From Acrasis kona (lineage: Eukaryota; Heterolobosea; Eutetramitea; Acrasida; Acrasidae): 64,000 bases of DNA. Below the pieces are notes generated by a model. It worked only from the letters and a program-made list of their open reading frames with translations, did not search any database and was not told the DNA's origin. The stretch lies in contig JAOPGA020001347.1 in NCBI GenBank assembly GCA_026419775.2, positions 1-64,000 of the forward strand, written 5' to 3'. A program made the position numbers and the translations under genes. Shown here piece by piece: positions 32,745-43,073 of the stretch. Every line of letters starts with the position of its first letter. Positions within the stretch are counted from its first letter, which is position 1.

Positions 32745-33104
32745 ATGAGCGACCTCGCAAGGCTTTATCTAAGAATTGGTGCAGTATCAGGTGCATTAGC
32801 AGTTGGATTTGGAGCTTTCGGAGCCCATGCTCTCAAAAAGAGAATTACTGATCCCACTTTGCTGAAGACATGGGAGACCGCATCACAGTACCACCTTCTT
32901 CATTCATTGGCTCTGCTAGGTGTCAGTCAGTGCAGAAGGAATCATCATCTCGTTGGTGGATTATTCACTGCTGGAATTATTCTTTTTTCAGGATCCTTAT
33001 ATGCCCTCGTCCTCACCCAGAAGAAAGCACTCGGGGCAATCACTCCGATTGGTGGTTTGAGCTTTATTGGAGGATGGCTAGCATTAGCCTTCTTGGCACT
33101 ATAA
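32745..33104 (+). CDS. DUF423/TMEM256 family small membrane protein
   Basis: Single exon, 119 residues, four predicted membrane helices. The family signature is clear: GALAVGFGAFGAHAL near the N-terminus, WETASQYHLLHSLALL, then LFSGSLYALVL and AITPIGGLSFIGGWLAL. The length equals that of bacterial YgdD and animal TMEM256. Function is unknown; animal members are mitochondrial or secreted-vesicle associated. Confidence 0.95.
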   Translation: MSDLARLYLRIGAVSGALAVGFGAFGAHALKKRITDPTLLKTWETASQYHLLHSLALLGVSQCRRNHHLVGGLFTAGIILFSGSLYALVLTQKKALGAITPIGGLSFIGGWLALAFLAL

Positions 33105-33160
33105 ATTTTAGACATCACCAAGACATAATTGTAGAATAAAAATATCGGTAAATGTACAAT

Positions 33161-33676
33161 TTATTCTCTTTCTAACAACTTCAATAAAATCTTATTCTGT
33201 TGGTCTGTGTGCATGTACTTGCTGTATCCAAGCTTAAGTTCAGGGTATTGTGCGGGCACTTGGGGTAGTAATTCACTAAGAACGCTAACGTCCAATGGGA
33301 ACTCTTCTCCGAGCCAAGTTGCTCTTTCGGTGTGGTCCTTTACCTCTAATCTGGTTAATGGATGAATTAGAATGGACAAGTTTCCTCTGTTAAGAATAAT
33401 CCATTGGTAAAAGTCGGCGAACGACTCATAAGGGACCCAAACTTCGTAGGAGCCGACAAGATGAGGACCGATAGGTTTGTAGTTGACGTGATAAGGGATT
33501 GCATAGACTTTTGGAGATGATGTTGCAGAAAGACGCAAAATCTTTTCTCTTAATGCTATTGCCTGTTCTGTGTTAACTCTATTGTTCTGGCGGAAGTACA
33601 CATGGAAGTGATATTCGAGAATACAATCATCAAACGGTGGTTGTGGTGTCTTGATATCCTCAACTTCAATTCCCAT
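33161..33676 (-). CDS. DOPA 4,5-dioxygenase-family protein
   Basis: Single exon, 171 residues. EYHFHVYF, IGPHLVGSYEVW, NRGNLSILIHPLT and VKDHTERATWLG are the conserved blocks of the small fungal/bacterial DOPA-dioxygenase family (PF08883), with its His residues that can bind a metal. Members cleave catechol rings such as L-DOPA; the substrate here is unknown. It converges on the DUF423 gene (56 bp between stops). Confidence 0.9.
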   Translation of the reverse strand: MGIEVEDIKTPQPPFDDCILEYHFHVYFRQNNRVNTEQAIALREKILRLSATSSPKVYAIPYHVNYKPIGPHLVGSYEVWVPYESFADFYQWIILNRGNLSILIHPLTRLEVKDHTERATWLGEEFPLDVSVLSELLPQVPAQYPELKLGYSKYMHTDQQNKILLKLLERE

Positions 33677-34149
33677 CCCTTATCAACTTTTGTTTCGTTA
33701 TTGATTAATTTGTTATTAACGTCAAATTATTCATAGTAGATCGAACGGAGAAACGGCGTTTACAACTCCATACTTGCTCCAATTTTTATTACAAAACATG
33801 AAATTGTAAAGAGTGACCGATGAATAATTTATTGAAATAAAGGTATAAAAATAATCATACACAGTTTTTGAATTTATGAATGTGCGATGCGATCAAATTT
33901 GTAGGAAATTGTCTGGAAAATTAAGACTTTGTTCCTTATGTTCACGTCAACATTGTTATTGGTCATAACTGACCGGAGGGTTACTTATCAATTCGTTGTA
34001 ACAATTATATTAGTTATATTGTTTTAAGCTTACTCTGTTTCATTCTAAAATAGCCGAAATAATGAGAATTCTTCACATACAACCCTCGTTTTAGCGCTGA
34101 AAAGAATAAAAAAATACAAAAAGAAAGAAGTTTATGCGAATACAAAAAT
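33677..34149. other. Intergenic, no gene seen
   Basis: AT-rich sequence with no supported frame. The right end abuts a dispersed repeat gene starting at 34150. Confidence 0.5.
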
Positions 34150-34561
34150 ATGAAAAGAAACCACGAGGATATAGGTAAATTTATAAAAATGAACACATCA
34201 TCTGAGAGTGGCTCGGACAAAGAAAGTCATTCTGATTCAGAGGATGACATAGAAACACAAATCAAACTAGAGGAGGAGGTGTTTGCCCTTAACAACGCTA
34301 GGCACAGGGAGATGATGGAGGCCGATGATGCTAGGCATAGGGAAATGATGGAAGCCGATGATGCTAAACATAAGGAAAGGATGAGAGCTCTCCATGCTCA
34401 GAGGAAACTCAGGAAATCTGAGAAAAGAGTTGTAGGAAAAAAAAGTGAGTAAACAATAATATTCATTTACCTTAATTTTAGAAATCCTTAAACAGTTATC
34501 TAAATCATTGATCAAGATGAATATAGTTTTAGATATTGTGCAAGAATCCTCGTCTGACTGA
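34150..34561 (+). CDS. Repeat-family small charged protein (copy 1)
   Basis: Two exons, 34150..34444 and 34482..34561, with a 37-nt intron (gtgagt...ttttag); 124 residues. It starts hydrophilic (NTSSESGSDKESHSDSEDD), then has charged helical repeats (ARHREMMEADD twice, AKHKERMRA) and a basic region (RKLRKSEKRVVGKK). The next frame continues open for about 40 codons after the stop (LTESDLKRSILVNLHDDG, ending near 34663), so an indel may have cut the C-terminus. Two further copies lie at 34910-34985 (reverse, partial) and 47765-48010 (degraded). Probably a transposon-associated or expanded orphan family; not recognised. Confidence 0.5.
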
Positions 34562-34807
34562 AAGTGATCTAAAACGATCTATTCTTGTTAACCTTCATGA
34601 TGATGGCATAGAATTGTCGTATTCAGATTGGGTTTCAAGAAGTAACTGTACATCTTTTAAATAATGGTTTTTAATAAATTCTAGGTTCATGCACATTGTT
34701 TTCAATCACTTTTTTCTTTTACGCTAATTCAATATTGTTCATATTATACACATTATCTAGAATAAATAAATTTTTACGCTATATCAGATAAGAACTCAAA
34801 AATATAA

Positions 34808-34890
34808 TCCCCAATGGCTCAGTCGGTTATCCGAAACAGAGCGTCAGACTGTTAATCTGCAGGTCCCTGGTTCGAGCCCAGGTTGGGGAG
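34808..34890 (+). tRNA. tRNA-Asn (GTT) with enlarged D-loop
   Basis: Acceptor TCCCCAA (34808-34814) pairs perfectly with TTGGGGA (34883-34889). The D stem is GCTC/GAGC, the anticodon loop CTGTTAA has anticodon GTT, and the T arm CCTGG-TTCGAGC-CCAGG is perfect. The D-loop is 18 nt (34821-34838), about 9 nt longer than normal for tRNA-Asn, and could itself fold as a 4-bp hairpin (TCGG/CCGA). The top pair of the anticodon stem is a T-C mismatch. It may be an active gene with a variant or intron-like insertion, or a tRNA pseudogene. Confidence 0.8.
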
Positions 34891-34909
34891 TGTTTTTCAT
34901 GGATATTGT

Positions 34910-34985
34910 TAAACAGAATCAGAATGACTTTCTTTGTCCGAGCTACTCTTAGATGATGTGTTCATTTTTATAAATTTACCTTTAA
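34910..34985 (-). repeat. Inverted 5' fragment of the copy-1 repeat family
   Basis: Read on the minus strand, this matches the start of the gene at 34180: the untranslated lead (gtaaatttataaaaatg) and the codons for NTSSKSSSDKESHSDS. It breaks off after about 75 bp. It lies 20 bp downstream of the tRNA. It is closer in sequence to the 47.77-kb copy (SKSS) than to copy 1 (SESG). Confidence 0.85.
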
Positions 34986-34990
34986 AGAAG

Positions 34991-35308
34991 AACTGCTGAG
35001 ATAATGTACTTATTTTTGTAAAAATGTTTCTACTTTCATAAAGTTTCTACTTCCATATCTTCAGTATAGCTGGTTTTTTGTTTTTACGTTAACCTCTTTA
35101 TTGCTTGCAATGGTGAAGCCACCAATTCAAGTCGCCCCTACTCGGTGTACTGGATTGTAAGAGTTATTCGAAGTCTTTATTTGATGGAGATTGATGGATA
35201 AGGTTGATCGTGGACATCATATGACCATTCATAAAGAGACTATGACCAAACAAAGATGAGTGGAAGAAATAAAAAGAGGTCGGAGGGTTTTAATCATTCA
35301 ACAAAACA
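34991..35308. other. Intergenic, no gene seen
   Basis: AT-rich sequence between the repeat/tRNA cluster and the glycoside hydrolase gene; no frame or RNA recognised. The right end should hold the promoter of the hydrolase gene. Confidence 0.5.
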
Positions 35309-36640
35309 ATGGTGCACACAATGTCGTTCCTCGCCCTTGCGATGCTATTTTGCTTGGCACTGGGTCAAGTTGCGATAAGCAACCAGTACATTATGGTTGA
35401 TGGCCAAAGATTCTTTGTGAGAGGAGCAGACTACAGCATCATTCCAATTGGAAAGACGCCAGATACATCATACTGGGACGACACCGCCGCCAACACCACT
35501 TTCGGAAGAGCAGTTTGGCAGAGAGACATTGCTAACATTAAGAGAATGAACGGCAACACAATCAGAGTATACTCTATGGGTGGAGGAAATCACACTGCAT
35601 TCTACGACGCACTACTCGCTAACGGTATTAGAATCATTCTAAACATGTGGGTGAATTGGGGGGACTTTTCTGACCCAACATTCAAGGCGAATGCATTGAG
35701 AGATTGGAAAAATTTCATTATTAAAGAAAGACATCCGGCGGTGCTAATGTGGTGCTTTGGTAACGAATTAAATCAAGGTGGTGGAAGAGACGGACCACTC
35801 TTTTCTCTTTTAAATGAAGCCAGAAGGGTTGTTCAAGAAAATGACCTACCTAATCCAAGACCGACCACCACTACGTTTGCTGACAGAGACCTCTCTAGCA
35901 CCGTAGCTACATTCTATCAGTCGAGTCAAATTGATGTTTGGTCCTTTCAAATTTATAGAGGCCCTAGCTTCTATGATTTATTCACCTCATTCAACAACAC
36001 TGTCAAGTTGAGAAAGCCCCTTGTAATTACTGAATTTGGTTGCGACGCTTATGACAATCCAAACCAAAGAGTAGATGAGGCCCAACATGAATCCTTTAAC
36101 ATGAGGCTTTGGAACGAATTGTACTCCAACGCTGGTGTTGTTGCTGGTGGTCTTGCCTTTAACTATGCCGATGAATGGTGGCGTTGTGACAAGAACAATG
36201 CTGGCGTTCAAAAAACTTGTGGGAATGTCGCGCAAAACACTTGCTTTGATAACTACTGGAATCAGGAATATTCGGGTCTTTATAGTATTTCTAAGAATCC
36301 TGTTCAAAATGGTCCTGATGTGTTGACTCCTCGTTCCATTGTCACAAGTCTTACTCAATTGTGGAGAATTGATCCTTACAAAATTACAACAGTGGCTCCA
36401 ACAACTACAAAAGCTCCTACTACACCAGCACCAACTACTACAAAAGCTCCAACCACCACTGTAACTCCAACCACTACTGTTCCACCAACTATTACTGGTG
36501 TTCCAGGTTGTTGGACCTGTGGTCCAGGTTGGTATCAAGATCCAAAGGAATGGGATAGATGCTCTTGCTCCAAAATTACAAGTAGAAAAGTTGAGGTTCA
36601 AAGTCTATACTATAGAAAATCTTCTGTGTTGATCAATTAA
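35309..36640 (+). CDS. Secreted clan-A-type glycoside hydrolase with Thr-rich linker
   Basis: Single exon, 443 residues. A signal peptide (MSFLALAMLFCLALGQV) precedes a TIM-barrel domain of about 340 residues. FFVRGADYSIIPIG opens the barrel, VLMWCFGNELNQGG carries the Asn-Glu acid/base pair, and PLVITEFGCDAY carries the likely nucleophile Glu, as in GH2/GH5/GH72-like enzymes. A Thr/Pro linker (TTTKAPTTPAPTTTKAPTTT) joins a short Cys-rich C-terminus (CWTCGPGW, CSCSK). Substrate is probably a beta-glycan such as bacterial or wall glucan; family number not certain. Confidence 0.8.
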   Translation: MVHTMSFLALAMLFCLALGQVAISNQYIMVDGQRFFVRGADYSIIPIGKTPDTSYWDDTAANTTFGRAVWQRDIANIKRMNGNTIRVYSMGGGNHTAFYDALLANGIRIILNMWVNWGDFSDPTFKANALRDWKNFIIKERHPAVLMWCFGNELNQGGGRDGPLFSLLNEARRVVQENDLPNPRPTTTTFADRDLSSTVATFYQSSQIDVWSFQIYRGPSFYDLFTSFNNTVKLRKPLVITEFGCDAYDNPNQRVDEAQHESFNMRLWNELYSNAGVVAGGLAFNYADEWWRCDKNNAGVQKTCGNVAQNTCFDNYWNQEYSGLYSISKNPVQNGPDVLTPRSIVTSLTQLWRIDPYKITTVAPTTTKAPTTPAPTTTKAPTTTVTPTTTVPPTITGVPGCWTCGPGWYQDPKEWDRCSCSKITSRKVEVQSLYYRKSSVLIN

Positions 36641-36763
36641 ATTTTGTAGATGTAAATATAAAACGATATTTTGAAGTTTTTTGATGTTTGGGAGTCATAC
36701 ATTAATGCATTTGGACGAGAACATATCGGAATTGGAGAGTAACTTCGGGACAATAATCAAAAA

Positions 36764-37906
36764 TTATGATTTAATTTTATTTGTTAAATTATTGTATCTC
36801 ATGATCTTACATAGCAAGTGCTCAATATCAACGGCGGTAAGGCCCTCTTCACCATATAAATGTTGCACTTCTTTTGTAGCGTCCTTCACTTTCTCTAATA
36901 ATTTATTGTAAGCCTCTTCGACATCACTATCAGTCACTTGACCAGACTTTAAGTACCCAAGCACATGTAAACATTTAAGACTTCCCATTTTATTTGACTT
37001 TGTAATCTTTGCTATTTCTAATGTACTTGGTTTAGAGAAGAACCCTAACTGATAAAAGTCAACGCTCAACAAATAAGACAATAAAGATCCAGTTACCAAA
37101 TGGGCCTTGTGTTTCTTTAATATTGATACCATCGTTTTTCTGGCATCCATAAAAGACATATTTTTTGCATTCTTGAGCAGATTACAAAGTTCTGGTTCAG
37201 CCTTTAATATATTTTCATAATTTGTTTCGTAGGGATATCTTCCAATGTTTGAGGCATAATTACCAGAGTACGCTGTTAGTCTCCAACTGGACTTGTCTTT
37301 TTGGACCAAATTGCAAAGAACATCAAGAGGAGGTGCTTGGTCAGGATAATCAATGACACCCGCACCTCTGTATTCATCAATACTATCATAACGCTTATGT
37401 ACACATGAACCAAAACTATATGCACGTTTTACAAAATATGTAGTCACAGAAGTTTTATTAGTCAAAAAATCTTGTGGAAGGTTTTTAAACATTAAAAGTA
37501 GAGAATGTGAGTGCTTTCTGAAACAACAGTGCTTTTCTGAGTTTTCATCCAGAATCTCAAGATATTTTTGATCTGAAGGCGATAAATCCTGCCTAGGAGA
37601 TTTTTGTACCCATTTGACCGTTGCTGAAATCAAATCAAGCATTGCTTGTTCTTTTTTGTTATTTTCATTTAAACGAGGCCTTTTAATCTCGGCAACCACT
37701 TCAATCTCTTGATCAGAATTCATGTCATTCTTGATATCAAACTTAACGTCAAGATTATCATCTTCATCCTTGGTATCGACTTTCACACTTTCTGTACCAT
37801 TCTCTTCATCTGAATCCTCGAATTTGATATTGTATTTCTTCTCCTCGATTTTGATATCATCATCAGGATCTTCAAAAATAATAACACATCTCTTTCTTTT
37901 CGTCAT
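36764..37906 (-). CDS. Unrecognised nuclear-type protein
   Basis: Single exon, 380 residues. The N-terminus is basic (TKRKR), then strongly acidic for about 80 residues (DEENGTE, DTKDEDD) with a second basic patch (EIKRPRLNENNKK). Residues 90-380 are mostly helical with no known motif; conserved-looking parts include KHCCFRKHSHSLLLMF and GYLKSGQVTDSDVEEAYNKLLEKV. Nuclear localisation is inferred from the basic patches. No family recognised. Confidence 0.8.
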   Translation of the reverse strand: MTKRKRCVIIFEDPDDDIKIEEKKYNIKFEDSDEENGTESVKVDTKDEDDNLDVKFDIKNDMNSDQEIEVVAEIKRPRLNENNKKEQAMLDLISATVKWVQKSPRQDLSPSDQKYLEILDENSEKHCCFRKHSHSLLLMFKNLPQDFLTNKTSVTTYFVKRAYSFGSCVHKRYDSIDEYRGAGVIDYPDQAPPLDVLCNLVQKDKSSWRLTAYSGNYASNIGRYPYETNYENILKAEPELCNLLKNAKNMSFMDARKTMVSILKKHKAHLVTGSLLSYLLSVDFYQLGFFSKPSTLEIAKITKSNKMGSLKCLHVLGYLKSGQVTDSDVEEAYNKLLEKVKDATKEVQHLYGEEGLTAVDIEHLLCKIMRYNNLTNKIKS

Positions 37907-38054
37907 TTGATACCGCTATAATATATAGGATTGGTACACCGAATATAACCAACGTAGTTATGAAAGAAGAATGTTGTTCAAAGTTTAGTTGATTGTAAAA
38001 TTCCTTGTGGACCCCACACTCACACACAGTCAAAGTTTTAATTCAAGTCAAATG

Positions 38055-41000
38055 TTATTTATTAAGTGCCAAAGATTCAAGATCTAAAGAATTCTTTAAA
38101 TGGAAGAATTTCAGATTGTATGGTTCCAAAATTTCGTGTGAAAGTCCACAAGAGCAAATTCCGTTCCTGAAGAAATGTGATATTGATTTGGCCTTGACGA
38201 TAACGTCACGTTTATAAAGTCTTGAGTAGATCGCATAAACTTGATGATTGTCATTGTTGATTCTGAGTGATTTTGAGATCATGATTTTTCTATCAACGGG
38301 AGTGTACAAGTGACCAAAAGCAAGAGCTACTTTATCGGGTGACCTCCATAATGCCTCAACTTTAATGTTTGACTTCTTCTTTAAACTGTCGGAAAGGTCT
38401 GGTTCGTATCCAAGTTCAAATGTAGCCCTATCAAACAGTACCGTTAAGAATTCTCGAATGTGTGGATCATCTTGGTATTCATGACCTAATATCTGAATGT
38501 TGGTGATGCCGCACTCTACCGTAATCTTCAATTTCTTTAATGGTTCTTGTCCGAATTTCTGCCGAAGGGCTTCAATTTCATTAATCATACCTTTTTCTTC
38601 ATATAACCTCAAAACAGTATAGTAGGGAACAACATTTTCAAAACCAGGAATTACCGCCATCTTGTCTAAGAATTCGGCAGCACCTTCAACATTTCTTTTT
38701 TTGTAAAAGTAGGTCATAAAACTATTGTAACAGATAAACAAGTGCTGGGGACGACAAGTTTTTTCAACTGTTTGTAACAAATCATGAGCGTCATCGTACA
38801 TATTATTATTTAGATACAACTCAATCATTTGAATGTAATGATCGCCAACCGGAACAATACCGAACTCTTCCTTCATGTGAATAAAGATGGATGTTCCTGC
38901 ATGCAAGAGGTTACCCGCTACACAAACAGTAAGAATCTTTTGGATGGTACTAGAGACTATAAACTCTGGATGGTCGCTTCTCATCATTTCAAACATTAAT
39001 AATGCCTTCTCGTTCATTCCGCTCTGTGATAATGCTCTAAAGGTATATTCCCATGTCGTTGGCTGGGTTTCATTCCGGGAAAGAACACTTTCAAATACTG
39101 CAACGGCTTTCATTGTGTCTCCAGTGTAACCAAAGAATCTAATTATGAAATTCTCTACGGCAGCACTTCTTGTTTTACTTCTCAAATACATTTCATAAAT
39201 GGCAAGGCCCAGCTTGTGCATAATCCTATCCGTACATGCCAAGAACATGACGGCATAAACTTGAGGATGTGCTTTCACTTGATATTCTTCTAACTTTAAC
39301 AACAATGGAAGACATTTTTCTAACTGTTCGGTATCTCTATAAGCTCTAACAATAGACAAAATTGTATCAAGATCTGGTTTAGATTTTTTTAATAAAGCAT
39401 CTAGATGGTGTTCTATTTTTGAAACATTAATTTCCGGTTGTTTACAAATTGCAGAAATGTAGCCGTCATAAATATGAGGGAGGTGGGAGTTCTTTTGACA
39501 CAACTCAACTGCAGTTGCTTCGTCATCATTAAAAGTCAACATTTGCATGGCAGCAACAAGACATTCTTCCAGACGGTACAAATGAGGACGATCCATTAAT
39601 TCATTCAAAACAAAATTAACAGTCTCTGTACCCATAGTGTTTCTACCTACATAACTCATGAGCAAAACCATGCTAGATGCACTTGGTTCCGCTCCATGAT
39701 TAACAAGTTCAGTATACGCAAACAAGAGGTCTTGTGACTCCGTAAGGTGCACGTAGGAAAGGTAAGCATTAAAAACATCTTCATGTTGCAACAAATCATT
39801 TTCGTAGGCTTCCATATAAATGGAATTCACCACTTTAGAATCATGAGCCATGGCAAGTATTACCGCTCCCACCACTGATGGGTCCCGTCTGAACTCTTTA
39901 TACAAAACCATGACATCATCAAAGCACCTATAATAAGCATATAATTTGACCAGCTGTGAGATGCAATATCCTGGAATAGGCGACTTGAATTCACTCACAA
40001 GATAATGAATGTGCATTTGACGACCCGCCTCAAGATCCTTGCTAACCCAAATACCATTAAACAACAATTTCAAAATTGCGACATCTTCAAGAGCGACTTT
40101 TTCTTCTATTGCTTTATTATAAAAATCTATTGCTTCATCAATATTTCCTGTTCTTACATATAACATAATAACATCACGACAGATCTCCGGATGATAAATC
40201 AAATGTTCATTTTCTAATCTTTTTATAACTTTTTTACCAAGATCTATCCTATGAGCCTGCGCACATCCGCGCAATACTACGGAATACATGACGACATCGG
40301 GCTTTTTAAATTTGGACAGCATCTGATAGCCATTGTCAACCATAAAAGAATTTGAAAACAATTTTAAAACAGCAGTAAAAAACAAAAGATTATCAAAATC
40401 ACTTGGACGCGGATTACAATCAATATAAAAATCTAGGGCCTCATGCACCATATTATTTCTCAAATAAGCATTAATCATTGCCGCGGCAAATACCGGCGAC
40501 GGATGTTTTTCCATGGAAACTTTCTTGTGAAAAATTTTTAATGCCGAATCTAGATCGGCTCTGTCTGAATAATACTTTATTGCTTCACATGTCAATCTTT
40601 CATCATTTAAAGTTTGACTTTCGAATTCAGGAGAGGTAATGAGATTAAATATACGGTCGGAAATGTCTCTTCTTTTCTGTTGTGCGGCAGCATTGATGAT
40701 GGTTCCAATGATTCCTGCGGTGGCTTCAATCTTTGAATTAAAAAGTAGGTCGAGCGCCTCTTCAAAGCGATTTGTTAAACAATATAGTTTGAGTTCTCGG
40801 CGAAGTAACATGGCTTCACTAACTGTGATTTTTTTGAGAGCTTTATTTAATAATAGTAAGCGTTCTACAAAGTGAAATTGTTTTTGTGCTAAAAAGAAGT
40901 CCATGATATCTATACCCATCCCCCAATCATCTTCCATGTTATTTTCTTTGAGCATCTCTTCGTACATTTTCATGGTCTCTCCAACTTTGCCCTCGGCCAA

Positions 41001-41129
41001 TAATGCTTTTAATTTTGTTCGTGGTGTGATTTCTGACACATTTAAATCGGCATTGATTGTGTAGTATCGTGTTGTGTTTAAATGTGTAAATGTCTTTTTA
41101 AATGCATTATTGAACAAGAACCTCCTCAT
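38055..41129 (-). CDS. Pentatricopeptide-repeat protein with degenerate DYW domain, mitochondrial
   Basis: Single exon, 1024 residues. The presequence MRRFLFNNAFKKTFTHLNTTRYY suggests mitochondria. Degenerate PPR repeats fill most of the length (e.g. PDVVMYSVVLRGCAQAHRI, HPQVYAVMFLACTDR). The last 130 residues align to a DYW deaminase: YEPDLSDSLKKKS, DKVALAFGHLYTP, ISHFFRNGICSCG. The zinc/catalytic HxE reads SPD, and the CxDCH ligand motif reads NNDNH. DYW proteins perform C-to-U editing in plant organelles and in heterolobosean mitochondria. This one should bind RNA but lacks the residues for deamination, and it ends in 30 extra residues after the CSCG. Confidence 0.88.
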   Translation of the reverse strand: MRRFLFNNAFKKTFTHLNTTRYYTINADLNVSEITPRTKLKALLAEGKVGETMKMYEEMLKENNMEDDWGMGIDIMDFFLAQKQFHFVERLLLLNKALKKITVSEAMLLRRELKLYCLTNRFEEALDLLFNSKIEATAGIIGTIINAAAQQKRRDISDRIFNLITSPEFESQTLNDERLTCEAIKYYSDRADLDSALKIFHKKVSMEKHPSPVFAAAMINAYLRNNMVHEALDFYIDCNPRPSDFDNLLFFTAVLKLFSNSFMVDNGYQMLSKFKKPDVVMYSVVLRGCAQAHRIDLGKKVIKRLENEHLIYHPEICRDVIMLYVRTGNIDEAIDFYNKAIEEKVALEDVAILKLLFNGIWVSKDLEAGRQMHIHYLVSEFKSPIPGYCISQLVKLYAYYRCFDDVMVLYKEFRRDPSVVGAVILAMAHDSKVVNSIYMEAYENDLLQHEDVFNAYLSYVHLTESQDLLFAYTELVNHGAEPSASSMVLLMSYVGRNTMGTETVNFVLNELMDRPHLYRLEECLVAAMQMLTFNDDEATAVELCQKNSHLPHIYDGYISAICKQPEINVSKIEHHLDALLKKSKPDLDTILSIVRAYRDTEQLEKCLPLLLKLEEYQVKAHPQVYAVMFLACTDRIMHKLGLAIYEMYLRSKTRSAAVENFIIRFFGYTGDTMKAVAVFESVLSRNETQPTTWEYTFRALSQSGMNEKALLMFEMMRSDHPEFIVSSTIQKILTVCVAGNLLHAGTSIFIHMKEEFGIVPVGDHYIQMIELYLNNNMYDDAHDLLQTVEKTCRPQHLFICYNSFMTYFYKKRNVEGAAEFLDKMAVIPGFENVVPYYTVLRLYEEKGMINEIEALRQKFGQEPLKKLKITVECGITNIQILGHEYQDDPHIREFLTVLFDRATFELGYEPDLSDSLKKKSNIKVEALWRSPDKVALAFGHLYTPVDRKIMISKSLRINNDNHQVYAIYSRLYKRDVIVKAKSISHFFRNGICSCGLSHEILEPYNLKFFHLKNSLDLESLALNK

Positions 41130-41192
41130 GAACTCTTTGTGTGAATTGATGATAAATATATCGATTTACAAAAATTGAAGTTTATTTACAAA

Positions 41193-43073
41193 CTATATGG
41201 TTACATTATAAGACCTCTTAAGCAGTGGATTCAGGACACTACTATCAGCAGCATAAGATCCAGGACCAACGAAAGAAGAATCCTTAAGATTCCCCACATC
41301 GGCAACAAATCTATTGGACTTCCCCCATTGAGCCTTTTCGGACCGACTAAAACTTTTATTCTTGGTAATGTTTTCAAAGCTCTTATGGTCCTCATATTTT
41401 CCAGGTCCCAGTGTACTTGCATTATTATTTTGCTTTGATGGAATGGTCGGATCCACGCCTTTGCTTACGAAACGGTCCGTCGTGGAAATGAAAACATCTC
41501 TATTTGAATGTGTCCTCCCCTTCTTCTTTACCCATTCCATAGGAACATCATACGTACCAACAGGAGGAATCTCATCATGGACACGATCTGAGATGGCAGG
41601 TATAGTAGCGTTCAAGTTTGGCTTGTGTTGTTTTGCAGGAGCTGTGGCAGGACTTCTGTTCGTGGATGATGCAAACATGTGAGATCTCTTATCTGGCTTT
41701 CTTATGGTGTCGATAGTTAATGGAGCGTCATAACTTCCTGGACCAGGCAATGGGTGTTTTTCACGATTAAAACGTTTTGTAGTGGAACCAAATACACCGT
41801 AATTTCCCTGTTGCTTCGCCTTCTTTGTAATTTCAGTTGCAAAACCAGAACTTTGATTTGTGTCATAATGGCCAACTGGTGGGACTTGACTTGTTTGTTG
41901 AATAAATCTTTCCGTTACATTATTAAAGGGTGCTCTGTTTAAACTATTCGTGAGACTTGCCTGACCTGCTATCGTTGTTTTGGGATCATATTGATTATAA
42001 TATTGACCTGGACCTGGAGTGAATTTTGATATGATGTTATGTGAAATTGTTTTTGGAACATCAAAGGGTCTAACTGTTGTACTTCCAAAATTCTGTAATG
42101 TAGATGTGACTTCTATTTTTTTGAAACTTGTTTGGTAGCCATATTCTCCAGGCCCTGGCATGTCTACATCTGTTTTGTATAGATTGTTCCTTTCCGTACC
42201 GCTGACGAATACACAGGAGGATGCTTTAGTAGGTGATGTTGACGATTGATCTTTTGTTAATTCGTATTGTCCAGGACCTGGTGTGTTCTTTTTGATGTGT
42301 TCGTTGAACAAAGCTCTCTTTGTTGAGCTTTTGAACCCACTTGAAATTTTTGCCTCTGGGGTTGGTGGGCTTTCTGCAAAGTACTCTCCAGGGCCTGCAG
42401 AGTCTTGTTTATTACCAGCGTATCCTAAAAATGGTGGCCTTTGTCTTACCAACTCTCCATCTAAAAGAAATTAAAAATTTGAAAACAATTAATATAACTT
42501 ACGTGGTCCTTCTTCGTAACCATGTGATTGTGAGAAAGAAGGTATTGACGGTGCTGTTGATACTTTGACCCATACGACACTTTGATTAGAGGAGGGATCG
42601 GTTCTTGCTGTGCGTGTTGACATGGATTTTTTTGAGAAACTCTCTGTAGGGTTGTAACTTCCCGGTCCAGGTAATAGGGATTTTCTGGTCGCCTCTTGCT
42701 CGTTATCGAAGCGAAGAGAATTTGATTTGAAAACTGTAGAAGATGAATTCCCTTTTCCATATTCCATGAGCTTTATTGGAGATCCATTATAAGAACCTTT
42801 TGGGTTAAATTAGTACTGGATTTGAATGTCAATAATGTTATACCAGGTCCAAGGTCTGATTCCTCGTTGTTCTTAAGCCTTTTGGTTGTGCTGCTAAATG
42901 GAGCTTGACTATTATATTTTAAATTATCATCACATTTTTCAGATGTGTTACCTAAACTTGTGTTCTTTGTTGAAAGACGAGTAGTCATGTGTGTATGAAC
43001 CAGGTCCTACGATATTGGTAGTGCCTTTATGGGACAGATCATGGTTACGAACTGACCGTGTAGTGAATGCCAT
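41193..43073 (-). CDS. SHIPPO/sperm-tail PG-rich repeat protein (STPG2-like)
   Basis: Four exons, complement(41193..42460, 42503..42796, 42844..42908, 42952..43073), with introns of 42, 47 and 43 nt. Together they give 582 residues. Each unit carries a [G/P]PG-x-Y motif (VGPGSYTHDY, LGPGSYN, LPGPGSYN, AGPGEYF, TPGPGQYEL, MPGPGEYGY, LPGPGSYDA, LGPGKY, VGPGSYA) followed by S-T-T-x-R-F stretches. This is the STPG/SHIPPO family of axoneme-associated proteins found in flagellated eukaryotes. The splices rebuild repeats at each junction, which supports the model. Confidence 0.88.
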
